Assembly: GCA_016722445.1 (NCBI GenBank)
Contig: JADKIZ010000008.1
Span: 62,001-126,000 of the forward strand
Reading direction: 5' to 3'
From: Flavobacteriales bacterium
GTDB lineage: Bacteria; Bacteroidota; Bacteroidia; Flavobacteriales_D; Sanyastnellaceae
DNA length: 64,000 bases
Part shown: piece after piece, positions 19,329 to 27,982 of the stretch
Layout of the letters: the number at the start of each line of letters is the position of its first letter
Position numbering within the stretch: position 1 is the stretch's first letter
Made by a program: the position numbers and the translations under genes
Notes under the pieces: generated by a model
What the model saw: the letters and a program-made list of their open reading frames with translations, nothing else
Told to the model about the DNA's origin: nothing
The model's database searches: none

Positions 19329-19562
19329 TTTTTTGCCCGATAAAACTTTTGAAATCTACAAAAAAAGTACTTAGACGCTGCAGGATGAAGGATTTAGTTA
19401 TTAACAGTAAAAACAGACCTTTATGAACATGAAAACCCTTCCATGCTCCGAAATCGGGTTACATGAAAGGGCTCCATCTCTCGGCAAAAGATGTTATCCG
19501 GGATTGTTCAGGTAATTCGGAGTGCCGTCGTATCACAAAACGACGGACATTCCTTTTGCATA
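19329..19562. other. Intergenic region with nested inverted repeats
   Basis: Between the kinase promoter and the small gene at 19563 lie three nested pairings: 19436-19445 with 19462-19471 (one mismatch), 19446-19452 with 19516-19522 (CTCCGAA/TTCGGAG) and 19525-19531 with 19540-19546 (CCGTCGT/ACGACGG). They could fold as the 3' UTR of the small gene or as a separate RNA. No T tract makes a standard terminator. Confidence 0.35.
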
Positions 19563-19817
19563 TCAACCGTTACTTAACATGCGAAATGAATTCCTTGGAA
19601 TAATAAACTCGCCGTCTTCAGGTCTTTGAATCATTTTGTAGAATTCACTGCACATATAATTGATTCGTCTGCGGTACGGACGTCCATTCAGGTAGCTTTC
19701 CCAAGCTTCCATTGCAAGCTTTTTGGTAACGTCCCAGGCGTAATGATTGTAGCCATCTGGACGGGCAAAACTGTCTACATAGCGTTTTGCATCGGGGAGT
19801 GAATTCATGGTGCTCAT
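19563..19817 (-). CDS. Small conserved-looking hypothetical protein
   Basis: 84 residues, no signal peptide or membrane segment, rich in aromatic and basic residues (WESYLNGRPYRRRINYMCSE). An Arg/Tyr-rich middle could bind nucleic acid, but this is only a guess. I do not recognise a family. Support for it as a gene comes from the lack of any overlapping ORF, a proper ATG and coding-like composition. Confidence 0.55.
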   Translation of the reverse strand: MSTMNSLPDAKRYVDSFARPDGYNHYAWDVTKKLAMEAWESYLNGRPYRRRINYMCSEFYKMIQRPEDGEFIIPRNSFRMLSNG

Positions 19818-19964
19818 CGTTTCTTCGTGTTTGATGGCACAAAGAATCCCCTTCAGATTGTAACCTATTTACAATGCAAAAAAAAAATGGAAAGAGTTTG
19901 AATGAATCCCGATTTTTTGATTCTGGGTGAAAAACCAACGTCTTCACGACCATGAACCAAAACT

Positions 19965-20990
19965 TTACTTTTCTTTGTAAAAGCCAATGGCCTCGGAAAG
20001 CTGCTTTTTGATTTCTTGTCGGAGTGATACAGGTTTCAAAACTTTCACCTGTGCCCCATAGCTGAGAATAAAACTCGTAAGTTCGGGTGTTACCAAGACT
20101 TTCAATCCAATCACCATGTTGTTTTTGTTTTCGGAAACAATGAATTGAGAGGGATGTATTGGCTGAGTGACCAAGAATTTCCCGGGAACGGGGTCAAATG
20201 ACAAGACGATGTCTTGCGGTTTGTCTGCACGTTCTGTTATGCCAATACTGTATTTGAAGAAAAGATCGGCATTGAAGTTTTTATCTGGGGTGAATTTTTT
20301 GTCGCCTGTTTCTAAATGTGCGATCCGCTCTAATCCAAAGGTCCTGATTTTGGAATGATCCGTGTCCATAGCTACCAAATACCAGCGGTTGTGATACTCC
20401 TTCAAAAGATATGGATGCAATTCGTACTCCTTCACTTTATCGTCCTGAAACTTTCTGTATTGAATACGAACTCCTTTTCTGGACCTGATGTGATCAAGCA
20501 ATGGCCCTAGATATTCATTGCCAAGACTAACCGTGGATTTTTCAAATTGTACAAACTGATCGAGTGTTTTATCCGCTGGATTGGTTGAGATATTTACGCG
20601 ATTGATGATTTTTTCAATGGCACTTTCATATTGCTTGAAAATGGGCACATCTCTGAATTGATCAAGCGTTGCTGCCGCAAATCTTATCGCTTCGAGGTCA
20701 TCATCACCCAATGACAATTCGGCAATGGTATATCCTTCCTCTTCGTAAAAATATCCGCCTTCAGCTTTGCTGTACTTAATGGGAGCTAAATAGTCCAACT
20801 CACTTTCATTCTTCATCGCCCAAATGTCCTTGTCGATGGTGCTTAGCGAAATGGCATCACTGCCACTGCCGAATAATGCTTCTTCACAAGCTTGTCTCAA
20901 ATCTTCACGCGATGGATAAAGTTTACCTTTATTCGTGAGACAACGGTCTATGATTCTGTATCGCAAAAGCGCATATTTATTCGCAGGCAT
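19965..20990 (-). CDS. WYL-domain transcriptional regulator
   Basis: 341 residues: an N-terminal HTH-like region (residues 1-70, with SLSTIDKDIWAMK), then a WYL domain around residues 160-235 with the eponymous RWYLVA, and a WCX-like C-terminal extension. WYL proteins sense nucleic acids or small ligands and control DNA repair, phage defence or metabolism. No defence genes flank it here and its targets are unknown. The neighbour on the left is the small hypothetical gene, about 150 bp away. Confidence 0.88.
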   Translation of the reverse strand: MPANKYALLRYRIIDRCLTNKGKLYPSREDLRQACEEALFGSGSDAISLSTIDKDIWAMKNESELDYLAPIKYSKAEGGYFYEEEGYTIAELSLGDDDLEAIRFAAATLDQFRDVPIFKQYESAIEKIINRVNISTNPADKTLDQFVQFEKSTVSLGNEYLGPLLDHIRSRKGVRIQYRKFQDDKVKEYELHPYLLKEYHNRWYLVAMDTDHSKIRTFGLERIAHLETGDKKFTPDKNFNADLFFKYSIGITERADKPQDIVLSFDPVPGKFLVTQPIHPSQFIVSENKNNMVIGLKVLVTPELTSFILSYGAQVKVLKPVSLRQEIKKQLSEAIGFYKEK

Positions 20991-21120
20991 ATTCTTCAGT
21001 TGATGGATTGAGCCCGCAATATGCGCCGATCATGGATATGAGTGGACCATTGTTAGAAATAAAAATCGATTGTTCATACCAACATTCATCGGGTGCTTCA
21101 AATTTGAATCACCACCTCGT

Positions 21121-21819
21121 ATGAAAAAACTGAAACGATATATTAAAAAGCGCTGGCAACTTTGGCTCGCTTTGGTGCTTGTTGGTGGAATGTTGTACTA
21201 TTTCCGTTACGATGTGGTGGATTGGTTTCGAGATAGGTTCGGCTTTGAACTACCTGTGGATCCTCGTCCTGCAGGTGTATCCGATCTTCAATGGTGCGAA
21301 GAAAACTACTCGGAAGAAATGGCAGACATCGCACGTGAATTTGATCTGCCTTATGAATACCTCATGGCCCTCGCTGTGCTGGAATGTAGTGGTGAAAAAC
21401 CGGCGGGCAATCGTTTTGAAAAACATATCTTCAATCAATTGAAAAAGGTGCGGGATGGCAAACAACGCAAATTGGAGAATATCCGTCAGGATGATTTGAA
21501 GCAACTCGATGATGAAGGTTTGAAAAACCTCGCCACTTCTTGGGGACCATTTCAACTCATGGGATATAAAGTGATTCCTATGGGCGTAAATGTTTCTGAT
21601 ATCCGAAGTGAAGAGAAAGCAGCATATCTCGGAGCACAATGGATCAAATGTGAATATGGGCATTTTCTCCAAAAGAAAAAATGGAAAGACGCATTCCATT
21701 ATCACAACACCGGAAAACGTTTTCCTTTAAGTGGAAGGTCTAAAACCCACGATCCATATTACGTTTCAGATGGGATCAAATACATGAAGTATTTCGAACA
21801 ACACAAGCCCAATCAATGA
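21121..21819 (+). CDS. Membrane-anchored N-acetylmuramidase / lytic transglycosylase-like protein
   Basis: 232 residues: a basic N-terminus and one membrane segment (LWLALVLVGGMLYYF), then a lysozyme-like domain with the probable catalytic Glu in LMALAVLECSG and the ATSWGPFQLMGY motif that positions glycan in goose-type and transglycosylase folds. It probably cleaves peptidoglycan in the periplasm. I chose ATG 21121 over an upstream ATG at 21070, as it starts at MKKLKRYIKKRW just before the anchor. Its end overlaps the convergent hydrolase by 7 bp. Confidence 0.75.
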   Translation: MKKLKRYIKKRWQLWLALVLVGGMLYYFRYDVVDWFRDRFGFELPVDPRPAGVSDLQWCEENYSEEMADIAREFDLPYEYLMALAVLECSGEKPAGNRFEKHIFNQLKKVRDGKQRKLENIRQDDLKQLDDEGLKNLATSWGPFQLMGYKVIPMGVNVSDIRSEEKAAYLGAQWIKCEYGHFLQKKKWKDAFHYHNTGKRFPLSGRSKTHDPYYVSDGIKYMKYFEQHKPNQ

Positions 21820-22505
21820 TGGGTTGTGAGGTGTAGGATGATTTGAACCACCGATGGAATATCCACTTTTGCAATTGGATGTGGTGTATTTTCAAGTGTG
21901 AAAAAGGAAACACCTGCTTCTTGCGCGAAACTTTTAGAGTATGCCGGATCAGCAGTCTGGTCCAATTCTCCTGTAATGATATTGATGGGCAATTGTAATT
22001 GCTTCACATCTTGAGCGGTAATTTTTGGTGATTCACCAAGCTCCATCATCATTGCAGCAGTATGACTCAGCATGGTTCGCCAATGATTCCCATGAACCTG
22101 TTCAAGATGATCTGCAAATTTGGGGACTTTCTTCATGATGATTTCCGCATCGAGCATACGCATTTCCCGACGTGCGATTTCTTCAGTCCATTGTAACATC
22201 GTTCCAAGTGTCGTGATACTGCGAAACAATTCTGGTTTTGATTCAGCGGCGAGCAATGCTGCGTAACCTCCCATGCTGTATCCGAAAACATGTGTTGGTG
22301 ACTTGATCTGATTTTCAATAAATAAGATGACTTCATTCGCCAGATCAGACATCAAAAAAGGAGTGATGTCAATTGCTTTACTACCATGCCCGATAAAATC
22401 AAAATCAAATATCTCAAAGTGATTTTGAAGCGCCATATGTGCCACATTCATCTGTGAAGTAGATCCAAGAGCACCATGCAAAAGCAAAATTTTTTCTTTC
22501 ATCAA
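21813..22505 (-). CDS. Alpha/beta hydrolase
   Basis: 230 residues with the alpha/beta hydrolase fold: oxyanion motif LLHGALGS, nucleophile elbow GYSMGG (Ser near residue 97), acid in TGELDQTA and the His in ENTPHPIAKV. Substrate unknown; the size and lack of a signal peptide fit a cytoplasmic esterase or C-C hydrolase. Its start overlaps the stop of the preceding gene by 4 bp, so the two are translationally coupled. Confidence 0.88.
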   Translation of the reverse strand: MMKEKILLLHGALGSTSQMNVAHMALQNHFEIFDFDFIGHGSKAIDITPFLMSDLANEVILFIENQIKSPTHVFGYSMGGYAALLAAESKPELFRSITTLGTMLQWTEEIARREMRMLDAEIIMKKVPKFADHLEQVHGNHWRTMLSHTAAMMMELGESPKITAQDVKQLQLPINIITGELDQTADPAYSKSFAQEAGVSFFTLENTPHPIAKVDIPSVVQIILHLTTHH

Positions 22506-23158
22506 AATCTATAAAATAGAAGGATCCTTGTTGGCATTCGAATCATTGGAAATGATTCACGCTGCCAGATATTCCAAAGTTTTTTCTCCGCAAAGGTTGC
22601 TCCAGGATGAAGCTCTTTGGAATAGCTGTTTTGATTGAACATAAGTCCGAGTCCTGCCGAAAGTTCAAGTCCAAAATGTTTTCTGCTCAACATGATTCCA
22701 TAGTTGAATGTGAAACCGCGGGCATGATTGTGCACTGTGATCGTATCGTCATAAATCAGAAGAGGTTCGGTTGTACTGATGAATCGATCAATGACATCAA
22801 ACGTACTTTCTCTGTAATCTACTTCAAAGGAGACATAATGAACGTGCTTTTCAAGCGTATCTTTATTCAAATACTTTTTGAAAGATGGATTCAGAAAATA
22901 GCCTCGGAGGTTTTTACTGGTGACACCATTGATGATTGCCGGAAAGGCAAAATGAATCATTGGTCCGCCAGCAAGTACAAAGGCAGTCCTTCTGAAGAAA
23001 GGAATTTCTAATTCCAGTTGCAGATTGGGATAATAGGTTGGAGAAATGGAAGTGATTTCTGTTTTAAACAGGACTTCATTTTTCCAGATCGTATCAATCT
23101 GTGAATATCCGCTTATGCAGATGCTCAACAGAATAACGCTCCATCCGCACCTGAACAT
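22502..23158 (-). CDS. Hypothetical exported protein
   Basis: 218 residues with a signal peptide (MFRCGWSVILLSICISGYSQ). Alternating aromatic/hydrophobic residues and an aromatic C-terminus (ILLFYRF) suggest an outer-membrane beta-barrel. No family recognised. It lies between the DUF3127 gene (8 bp upstream) and the hydrolase (4-bp overlap), so the three probably form an operon. Confidence 0.65.
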   Translation of the reverse strand: MFRCGWSVILLSICISGYSQIDTIWKNEVLFKTEITSISPTYYPNLQLELEIPFFRRTAFVLAGGPMIHFAFPAIINGVTSKNLRGYFLNPSFKKYLNKDTLEKHVHYVSFEVDYRESTFDVIDRFISTTEPLLIYDDTITVHNHARGFTFNYGIMLSRKHFGLELSAGLGLMFNQNSYSKELHPGATFAEKKLWNIWQRESFPMIRMPTRILLFYRF

Positions 23159-23166
23159 GGCATGTA

Positions 23167-23505
23167 TCAGAATGGCAGATCGTCATCCATTGGAGCGGAG
23201 AACTCAACAGGCGGGGGTGGTGGAGGAGTGTTTTCTGAAGTTGCAGCACCAGCATTTTCAAGTTTCCAGCAAACAAGGCTGTTGAAGTATTTGCCTTGCC
23301 ACTCTCTGCCACGGATATCAAAGAATACTTTGATTCGGTCGCCTGTGTTGTGTGAGGTGATCAATGCGCCCTTTTCTTTCAGCAATTCAAACTGAATATC
23401 GTTGGGATATTGCTCTTCAGTCGTAATGACAAATTCTCTTTTGGTGAATCCGCTAGGGAATGTTTGTTCGTCGCGGATGAGTTTAATTCTTCCAATAAGT
23501 TCCAT
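23167..23505 (-). CDS. DUF3127 protein with an SSB-like acidic C-terminal tip
   Basis: 112 residues. Residues 1-85 read as a compact OB-fold-like beta domain (GRIKLIRD ... FDIRGREWQGKYF) matching DUF3127. A Pro-rich linker follows, and the last seven residues are MDDDLPF, almost identical to the SSB C-terminal tip that docks DNA-repair and replication partners. I infer a single-stranded nucleic-acid binding accessory protein. ATG 23505 is chosen because a -7 element lies just upstream and the ORF extension beyond it is the antisense of the helicase gene. Confidence 0.8.
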   Translation of the reverse strand: MELIGRIKLIRDEQTFPSGFTKREFVITTEEQYPNDIQFELLKEKGALITSHNTGDRIKVFFDIRGREWQGKYFNSLVCWKLENAGAATSENTPPPPPPVEFSAPMDDDLPF

Positions 23506-23526
23506 TCGGTAATCTTGTTTCGCTGG

Positions 23527-23534
23527 CAAATGTA
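23527..23534 (-). promoter_or_regulatory. -7 element (TACATTTG) for the DUF3127 operon
   Basis: It matches TAnnTTTG exactly, 21 bases before the DUF3127 ATG, and is divergent from the helicase promoter only 21 bp away. Confidence 0.55.
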
Positions 23535-23555
23535 CCGATTGAGGTGTACAAGACT

Positions 23556-23563
23556 TACCTTCG
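23556..23563 (+). promoter_or_regulatory. -7 element (TACCTTCG) for the DEAD-box helicase
   Basis: It matches TAnnTTCG, 33 bases before the proposed TTG start of the helicase. Confidence 0.4.
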
Positions 23564-23596
23564 TTGAAAAATTGAGGATTATTAATTAACACGAAC

Positions 23597-24295
23597 TTGG
23601 AATTTTCTGAATTGAATCTGCACTCGCAGTTGTTAGAAGGCATTACTTCCATGAACTTTAAGGCGGCCACACCTATACAGGAACAGGCCATACCGGTGAT
23701 ACTTTCGGGTAAGGACCTGATCGGTATCGCGCAAACCGGAACCGGCAAAACTGCCGCGTTTACCTTACCGATTCTTGATATGATCATGGGAAATGGTCAT
23801 CAACCACACACACAAGCGCTCATCATTGTGCCTACGAGGGAACTTGCCCTCCAAATCGATCAAGCAGTTGAAGCTTATTCGTATTTCACTGGAACTTCTT
23901 CCGTTGCCATCTATGGAGGTGGTGATGGTCAGGACTTTTATCAGGAGAAAATGGCCATCACGAATGGCGTCGATATCATTATTGCCACGCCAGGAAGGCT
24001 TATTTCACATATGCATGCCGGACATGTGGATTTTTCAAAATTGCGTTTCCTCATCCTGGATGAGGCGGACCGGATGCTCGATATGGGTTTTCAACCAGAT
24101 CTTTTTCGAATCATCCGCACATTGAATCCGGAAAGACAAACTTTGATGTTTTCTGCGACAATGCCACCGGGTATTGCAAATCTGGCGCAAACATTTCTCA
24201 AAGATCCAGTCCAGATCAATATCGCTATTTCAAAACCAGCAGAAGGTGTCAAACAGGGTGCTTACGTCGTATTTGAAGATCAAAAATCAATCTGA
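23597..24295 (+). CDS. DEAD-box RNA helicase, N-terminal part (frame-broken)
   Basis: First RecA domain of a RhlE/CsdA-like ATP-dependent RNA helicase: Q motif ATPIQEQAIP, motif I AQTGTGKT, Ia PTRELA, motif II DEAD in LDEADRM, motif III SAT. The start is a TTG at 23597, giving MEFSELNLHSQLL, which fits the family; the first ATG (23651) would cut off the Q-motif region. Translation stops early at 24293 because an A run at 24282-24286 appears one base short. The rest follows in another frame. Confidence 0.9.
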   Translation: MEFSELNLHSQLLEGITSMNFKAATPIQEQAIPVILSGKDLIGIAQTGTGKTAAFTLPILDMIMGNGHQPHTQALIIVPTRELALQIDQAVEAYSYFTGTSSVAIYGGGDGQDFYQEKMAITNGVDIIIATPGRLISHMHAGHVDFSKLRFLILDEADRMLDMGFQPDLFRIIRTLNPERQTLMFSATMPPGIANLAQTFLKDPVQINIAISKPAEGVKQGAYVVFEDQKSI

Positions 24296-24855
24296 TTACG
24301 GATATTCTGAAGCATGAAGATAGAAGTGATCAAAGCATCATTGTTTTTTGTTCCAGGAAAAATGCGGTGACTTCACTTTATCAAAAACTAAAACATGCGG
24401 GCATTTGTACCGGTCGCATATCAAGCGATCTGGAACAATCCGAAAGGGAAGAAGTGATGCTCATGTTTCGGAATAAAAAGATCAATGTGCTTGTCGCTAC
24501 AGACGTGATCAGCCGAGGAATTGATATTGAAGGCATCGACATGGTAATGAATTATGACGTGCCAAAAGATGCAGAAGACTATGTACACCGTATCGGTCGT
24601 ACTGCACGCGCTCAGCGAAAGGGAGAGGCCATTACATTCATTACACCTCAGGACCAGGGCGGTTTCCATAGAATAGAAAAGCTCATTGGCATGAATGTGG
24701 AAAAACTGTCGGTTGGAGATAAATACGGTCCGGTTCCTGAATATAAAAGTTCTGGAAGTGGGCACTCAAGCCGAGGCAATCAAGGTGGTGGCCGAAAGTT
24801 CTTTCAACGAAAGAAAGGTGGTGCTTCGAGTAAACCTCGCGGAAAAGCTCAGTGA
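24286..24855 (+). CDS. DEAD-box RNA helicase, C-terminal part (frame-broken)
   Basis: Second RecA domain: after the one-base break the frame continues with INLITDILKHE, FCSRKNAV (IV), LVATDVISRGIDIEGID (V) and HRIGRTARAQR (VI). A basic Gly/Ser-rich tail typical of RNA-binding extensions follows. Adding one A at 24282-24286 joins both parts into one protein of about 419 residues. It overlaps the convergent flavin reductase gene by 7 bp. Confidence 0.88.
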   Translation: MNLITDILKHEDRSDQSIIVFCSRKNAVTSLYQKLKHAGICTGRISSDLEQSEREEVMLMFRNKKINVLVATDVISRGIDIEGIDMVMNYDVPKDAEDYVHRIGRTARAQRKGEAITFITPQDQGGFHRIEKLIGMNVEKLSVGDKYGPVPEYKSSGSGHSSRGNQGGGRKFFQRKKGGASSKPRGKAQ

Positions 24856-25739
24856 TTGTAAGCCAGAAGCGTCTTCCACGCATCTAAAGTATTTCCTTCA
24901 TTCAGTAATGATTTGGCTTTTTCATGGAGTTTTCGCTCCAACGTCACAGGATCATTTTCAAATTCGATAAAAATATCGGAGAGTTCAGTCAGCTTGTATT
25001 CATTCACAGATGTCTCGTCAGGAGTGCTTACTGCACCAGCGAGTTTTGCGAGATCACTGCCAGTGAGCACATCCGATTTTTTGATATCAGTAGGCAATTG
25101 ATCAAAACCAATTCCTATTTCAGTTGTAGGTTGTACGAGTTGGAAAAGTCCTTGATTTGATCGTGAATACCAATGTCCGCCCATTCTTGCTACAAGGTCA
25201 ATTTTTTCAGGAGAAATTCTACCATCCTGATCGAAAATGGATTCATTCATGTGCATGAGCACAACCTCACACAGAATTAGATTTCCTGCTCCACCCTGAT
25301 CACCAAGTTTGATTACATCGATGACTTTGCATTCCATCTGAACAGGAGATTCTTTCACCCGTGGAGGTGCAACCATTTCTGATGCAATGGGCGTGAGTCC
25401 TGCTTTCACGAACTCGCTCACACCCTCAGCATATTCTGTGCTTGCCAATGAAGTCTGTTGAACGAGCTCGTAATTGACTACGTTCACCACACATTCTCTG
25501 TTCTTCAGAATATTCTCCAAAGTGTGTTTGGTCGTATTGTCACGACCGCGTCTCGCCGGTGAAAAAACGAGTATCGGTGGATTCGAACTGACTACATTGA
25601 AGAAGCTAAATGGCGCTAGGTTGTGTCGACCAAGTTCATCGATGGTGCTTACGAACGCAATTGGTCTTGGACTCACAGAGCCAAGCAAATATTGATGTCT
25701 TTTGGGTTGTGGTATTTCAGAAGGAACAACGCGTAACAT
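24849..25739 (-). CDS. Flavin reductase family (FMN-binding split-barrel) protein
   Basis: 296 residues. Residues 1-210 match the flavin-reductase-like FMN-binding split barrel (SVSPRPIAFVSTIDELG; NLAPFSFFNVVSSNPP; GGHWYSR), followed by a helical C-terminal extension. Such proteins bind FMN and reduce it or act as oxidoreductases. It starts 12 bp after purE on the same strand, so it is in the purE operon, as in other Bacteroidota, without a known link to purine synthesis. Confidence 0.9.
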   Translation of the reverse strand: MLRVVPSEIPQPKRHQYLLGSVSPRPIAFVSTIDELGRHNLAPFSFFNVVSSNPPILVFSPARRGRDNTTKHTLENILKNRECVVNVVNYELVQQTSLASTEYAEGVSEFVKAGLTPIASEMVAPPRVKESPVQMECKVIDVIKLGDQGGAGNLILCEVVLMHMNESIFDQDGRISPEKIDLVARMGGHWYSRSNQGLFQLVQPTTEIGIGFDQLPTDIKKSDVLTGSDLAKLAGAVSTPDETSVNEYKLTELSDIFIEFENDPVTLERKLHEKAKSLLNEGNTLDAWKTLLAYNH

Positions 25740-25751
25740 AAACGTATTTTT

Positions 25752-26237
25752 TTATTTGCCCTGTGTCATTTCATGCACAGAATCCATCACTTTTTTCTTC
25801 AATTCTTCTTTGAAAGATGCAATTCGGGAAAGCACCAGAGGATCTGATGCACCGATGATCTGTGCCGCGAGAATGCCGGCATTTCTTCCGCCGTTCAGCG
25901 CTACCGTTGCTACGGGCACACCGGCAGGCATTTGAAGAATGGACAATACACTATCCCAGCCATCAATGGAATTGGATGATTTGATGGGAACACCAATAAC
26001 GGGCAGTGGCGTGAGTGAGGCCGTCATTCCCGGAAGATGTGCGGCACCTCCGGCTCCAGCAATGATCACTTTGAGTCCGCGATTTACTGCCTGTTGGGCA
26101 TATTCGAACATACGTTCAGGTGTTCTGTGCGCACTCACTACTGTAATTTCGTGTTGAATGCCTAGTAAATGAAGTACATCCGCTGCTTCCTGCATCACTG
26201 GCAGGTCGCTTTTGCTTCCCATGATTATTCCGACCAT
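25752..26237 (-). CDS. purE: 5-(carboxyamino)imidazole ribonucleotide mutase
   Basis: Class I PurE of de novo purine synthesis: converts N5-CAIR to CAIR. At 161 residues it has the normal length. The active-site motifs GSKSDLPVM, SAHRTPER and GAGGAAHLPGM are intact. No purK lies alongside. It has its own promoter and is followed by the flavin reductase gene. Confidence 0.97.
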   Translation of the reverse strand: MVGIIMGSKSDLPVMQEAADVLHLLGIQHEITVVSAHRTPERMFEYAQQAVNRGLKVIIAGAGGAAHLPGMTASLTPLPVIGVPIKSSNSIDGWDSVLSILQMPAGVPVATVALNGGRNAGILAAQIIGASDPLVLSRIASFKEELKKKVMDSVHEMTQGK

Positions 26238-26253
26238 CGATTATTCTTTGCTG

Positions 26254-26282
26254 CAAATTTATCATGTGCTATGGTTCATCAA
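26254..26282 (-). promoter_or_regulatory. Promoter of purE
   Basis: On the minus strand, TTG at 26282-26280 is followed after 18 bp by TAAATTTG at 26261-26254, 16 bases before the purE start. It abuts the divergent -7 element of the permease gene at 26289. Confidence 0.6.
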
Positions 26283-26288
26283 TGCGGT

Positions 26289-26296
26289 TATATTTG
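26289..26296 (+). promoter_or_regulatory. -7 element (TATATTTG) for the nucleoside permease
   Basis: It matches TAnnTTTG and lies 18 bases before the ATG at 26315. It is back-to-back with the purE promoter, so the two transcription units may interfere. Confidence 0.5.
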
Positions 26297-26314
26297 GCCC
26301 AAACCACATTTCAT

Positions 26315-27562
26315 ATGATTCGTCTGAGACTGACTTTACTCGGTTTTATGCAGTTCTTCGTTTGGGGAGCATGGCTGATCACCATTGGGACTTATTGCTT
26401 CAATGCCAAAGGTTGGACTGGTGCACAGTTCGGCGCCATTTTCTCTACGCTGGCACTGTCGTCCCTTTTTATGCCTGCTATTACGGGTATCATTGCAGAT
26501 AAGTGGATGAATGCGGAAAAGCTATATGGAATACTGCATATCTGCTATGGAATTGTGTTGTTGTTTGTACCTCAAGTGAATGACCCGGACACGTTATTCT
26601 ATGTCATTTTCGCTGCGATGATCTTTTACATGCCAACCATTTCGTTGTCAAATTCCATTTCGTATACCATACTAAAGAACAATGGTTATGACGTCGTCAA
26701 AACATTTCCTCCCATCAGGGTTTGGGGGACTATCGGGTTTATCGTCGCGATGTGGATTACCAATTTGACCGGTAGTAAGGACAATGCCAATCAATTTGTC
26801 ATCGCTTCTATTGTTGCGATCGGATTAGGTATTTATTCTTTCACGCTCCCGAAATGTCCTCCAACCAAATCAATTTCTGAAGGAGCATCTTTTGCGGAGC
26901 AACTTGGACTGAAAGCGTTCAAATTGTTTGCGGATTACAGAATGGCGTTGTTTTTCGTCTTCTCCATGTTCCTTGGAGCAGCGCTTCAATTGACAAATAT
27001 GTATGGCGATTCATTCCTGGATGACTTCAAACGTTTTCCGGAATATGCCGATTCATTGGTGGTGAAATATTCGACCATCATCATGTCGATTTCTCAAATT
27101 TCCGAAACGCTTTTTATTCTGACTATTCCATTTTTTCTCAAAAGATTTGGCATCAAACAAGTCATGTTCTTCTCCATGTTGGCTTGGGTAGTGAGATTTG
27201 GATTGTTCGCTTATGGTGATCCTGCTGGCGGTCTTTGGATGATCATCATGTCTTGTGTCGTGTATGGTATGGCTTTCGATTTCTTCAATATATCAGGGTC
27301 ATTGTTTGTAGAAACAACAACTGATCACAGCATACGCTCAAGCGCACAAGGATTATTCATGATGATGACCAACGGTTTTGGTGCATACTTCGGAAGTAAA
27401 CTAAGCGGTTTTGTCATCGACCATTATTTTATCATGGAGAATGGTGATAAGAACTGGCATGGCATCTGGCTAAGTTTCGCGATGTACGCACTCGTCATCG
27501 CTGTGTTATTCCTGCTGCTGTTTAAGTCGCCCAATGATAAAGTGAAGGAATTTGCGCATTGA
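26315..27562 (+). CDS. Nucleoside permease, NupG-like MFS transporter
   Basis: 415 residues with about 12 hydrophobic segments. QFFVWGAWLITIGTYCF and the loop sequence FSTLALSSLFMPAITGIIADKW are typical of the nucleoside:H+ symporter branch of MFS. It probably imports nucleosides, which fits its place divergent from purE (salvage opposite de novo synthesis). ATG 26315 follows the promoter; an upstream ATG would lie within it. Confidence 0.88.
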   Translation: MIRLRLTLLGFMQFFVWGAWLITIGTYCFNAKGWTGAQFGAIFSTLALSSLFMPAITGIIADKWMNAEKLYGILHICYGIVLLFVPQVNDPDTLFYVIFAAMIFYMPTISLSNSISYTILKNNGYDVVKTFPPIRVWGTIGFIVAMWITNLTGSKDNANQFVIASIVAIGLGIYSFTLPKCPPTKSISEGASFAEQLGLKAFKLFADYRMALFFVFSMFLGAALQLTNMYGDSFLDDFKRFPEYADSLVVKYSTIIMSISQISETLFILTIPFFLKRFGIKQVMFFSMLAWVVRFGLFAYGDPAGGLWMIIMSCVVYGMAFDFFNISGSLFVETTTDHSIRSSAQGLFMMMTNGFGAYFGSKLSGFVIDHYFIMENGDKNWHGIWLSFAMYALVIAVLFLLLFKSPNDKVKEFAH

Positions 27563-27569
27563 TGAGTGA

Positions 27570-27968
27570 CTAAACACTTTCTCCATCTTCGAATTCACTG
27601 AAATCAAAATCAGTGTAGTCGTCGAGGTCTCTTCTTTCTTTTTTGGTTGGTCTTCCCAGTCCTCTTGGACGTTCGTTTTGATATTGCAATTTCAGCAGTT
27701 CAAGTTTTTTCAATTCGTCTGTAGGAGTGATATCCTGTGCGAAACCGGGGACCAGTTTTGCACCAAGTCTTGCAGGAGGAAAAGCCAATACCTGGTATGA
27801 AAAAAAGATGGGGCCTTTTCTAACGGTAATAACATCATTCACGCGAAGCTCACGACTGGGTTTTACCAATTCCTGATTGACCTTTACCTTGTCTGTTTTA
27901 CAAATCAGTGCCGCTTGAGACCTTGTCTTGCAGACCCTGATGCACCATAGAAATTTGTCGATGCGCAT
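27570..27968 (-). CDS. RNA-binding S4 domain protein (Hsp15-like)
   Basis: 132 residues. The S4 domain covers residues 1-60 (MRIDKFLWCIRVCKTRSQA), as in Hsp15, which recycles stalled 50S subunits carrying nascent chains. After a basic middle (GLGRPTKKERRDL) comes an acidic tail (DFDFSEFEDGESV). It follows dnaX by 14 bp in the same operon. Confidence 0.9.
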   Translation of the reverse strand: MRIDKFLWCIRVCKTRSQAALICKTDKVKVNQELVKPSRELRVNDVITVRKGPIFFSYQVLAFPPARLGAKLVPGFAQDITPTDELKKLELLKLQYQNERPRGLGRPTKKERRDLDDYTDFDFSEFEDGESV

Positions 27969-27982
27969 ATCGCGAACTGAAA

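Noticed and set aside
19965..20990. WYL regulator as marker of a defence island
   Set aside because: Neighbours are a small hypothetical gene, a muramidase-like protein and a hydrolase; no nuclease, restriction or CRISPR genes are present.
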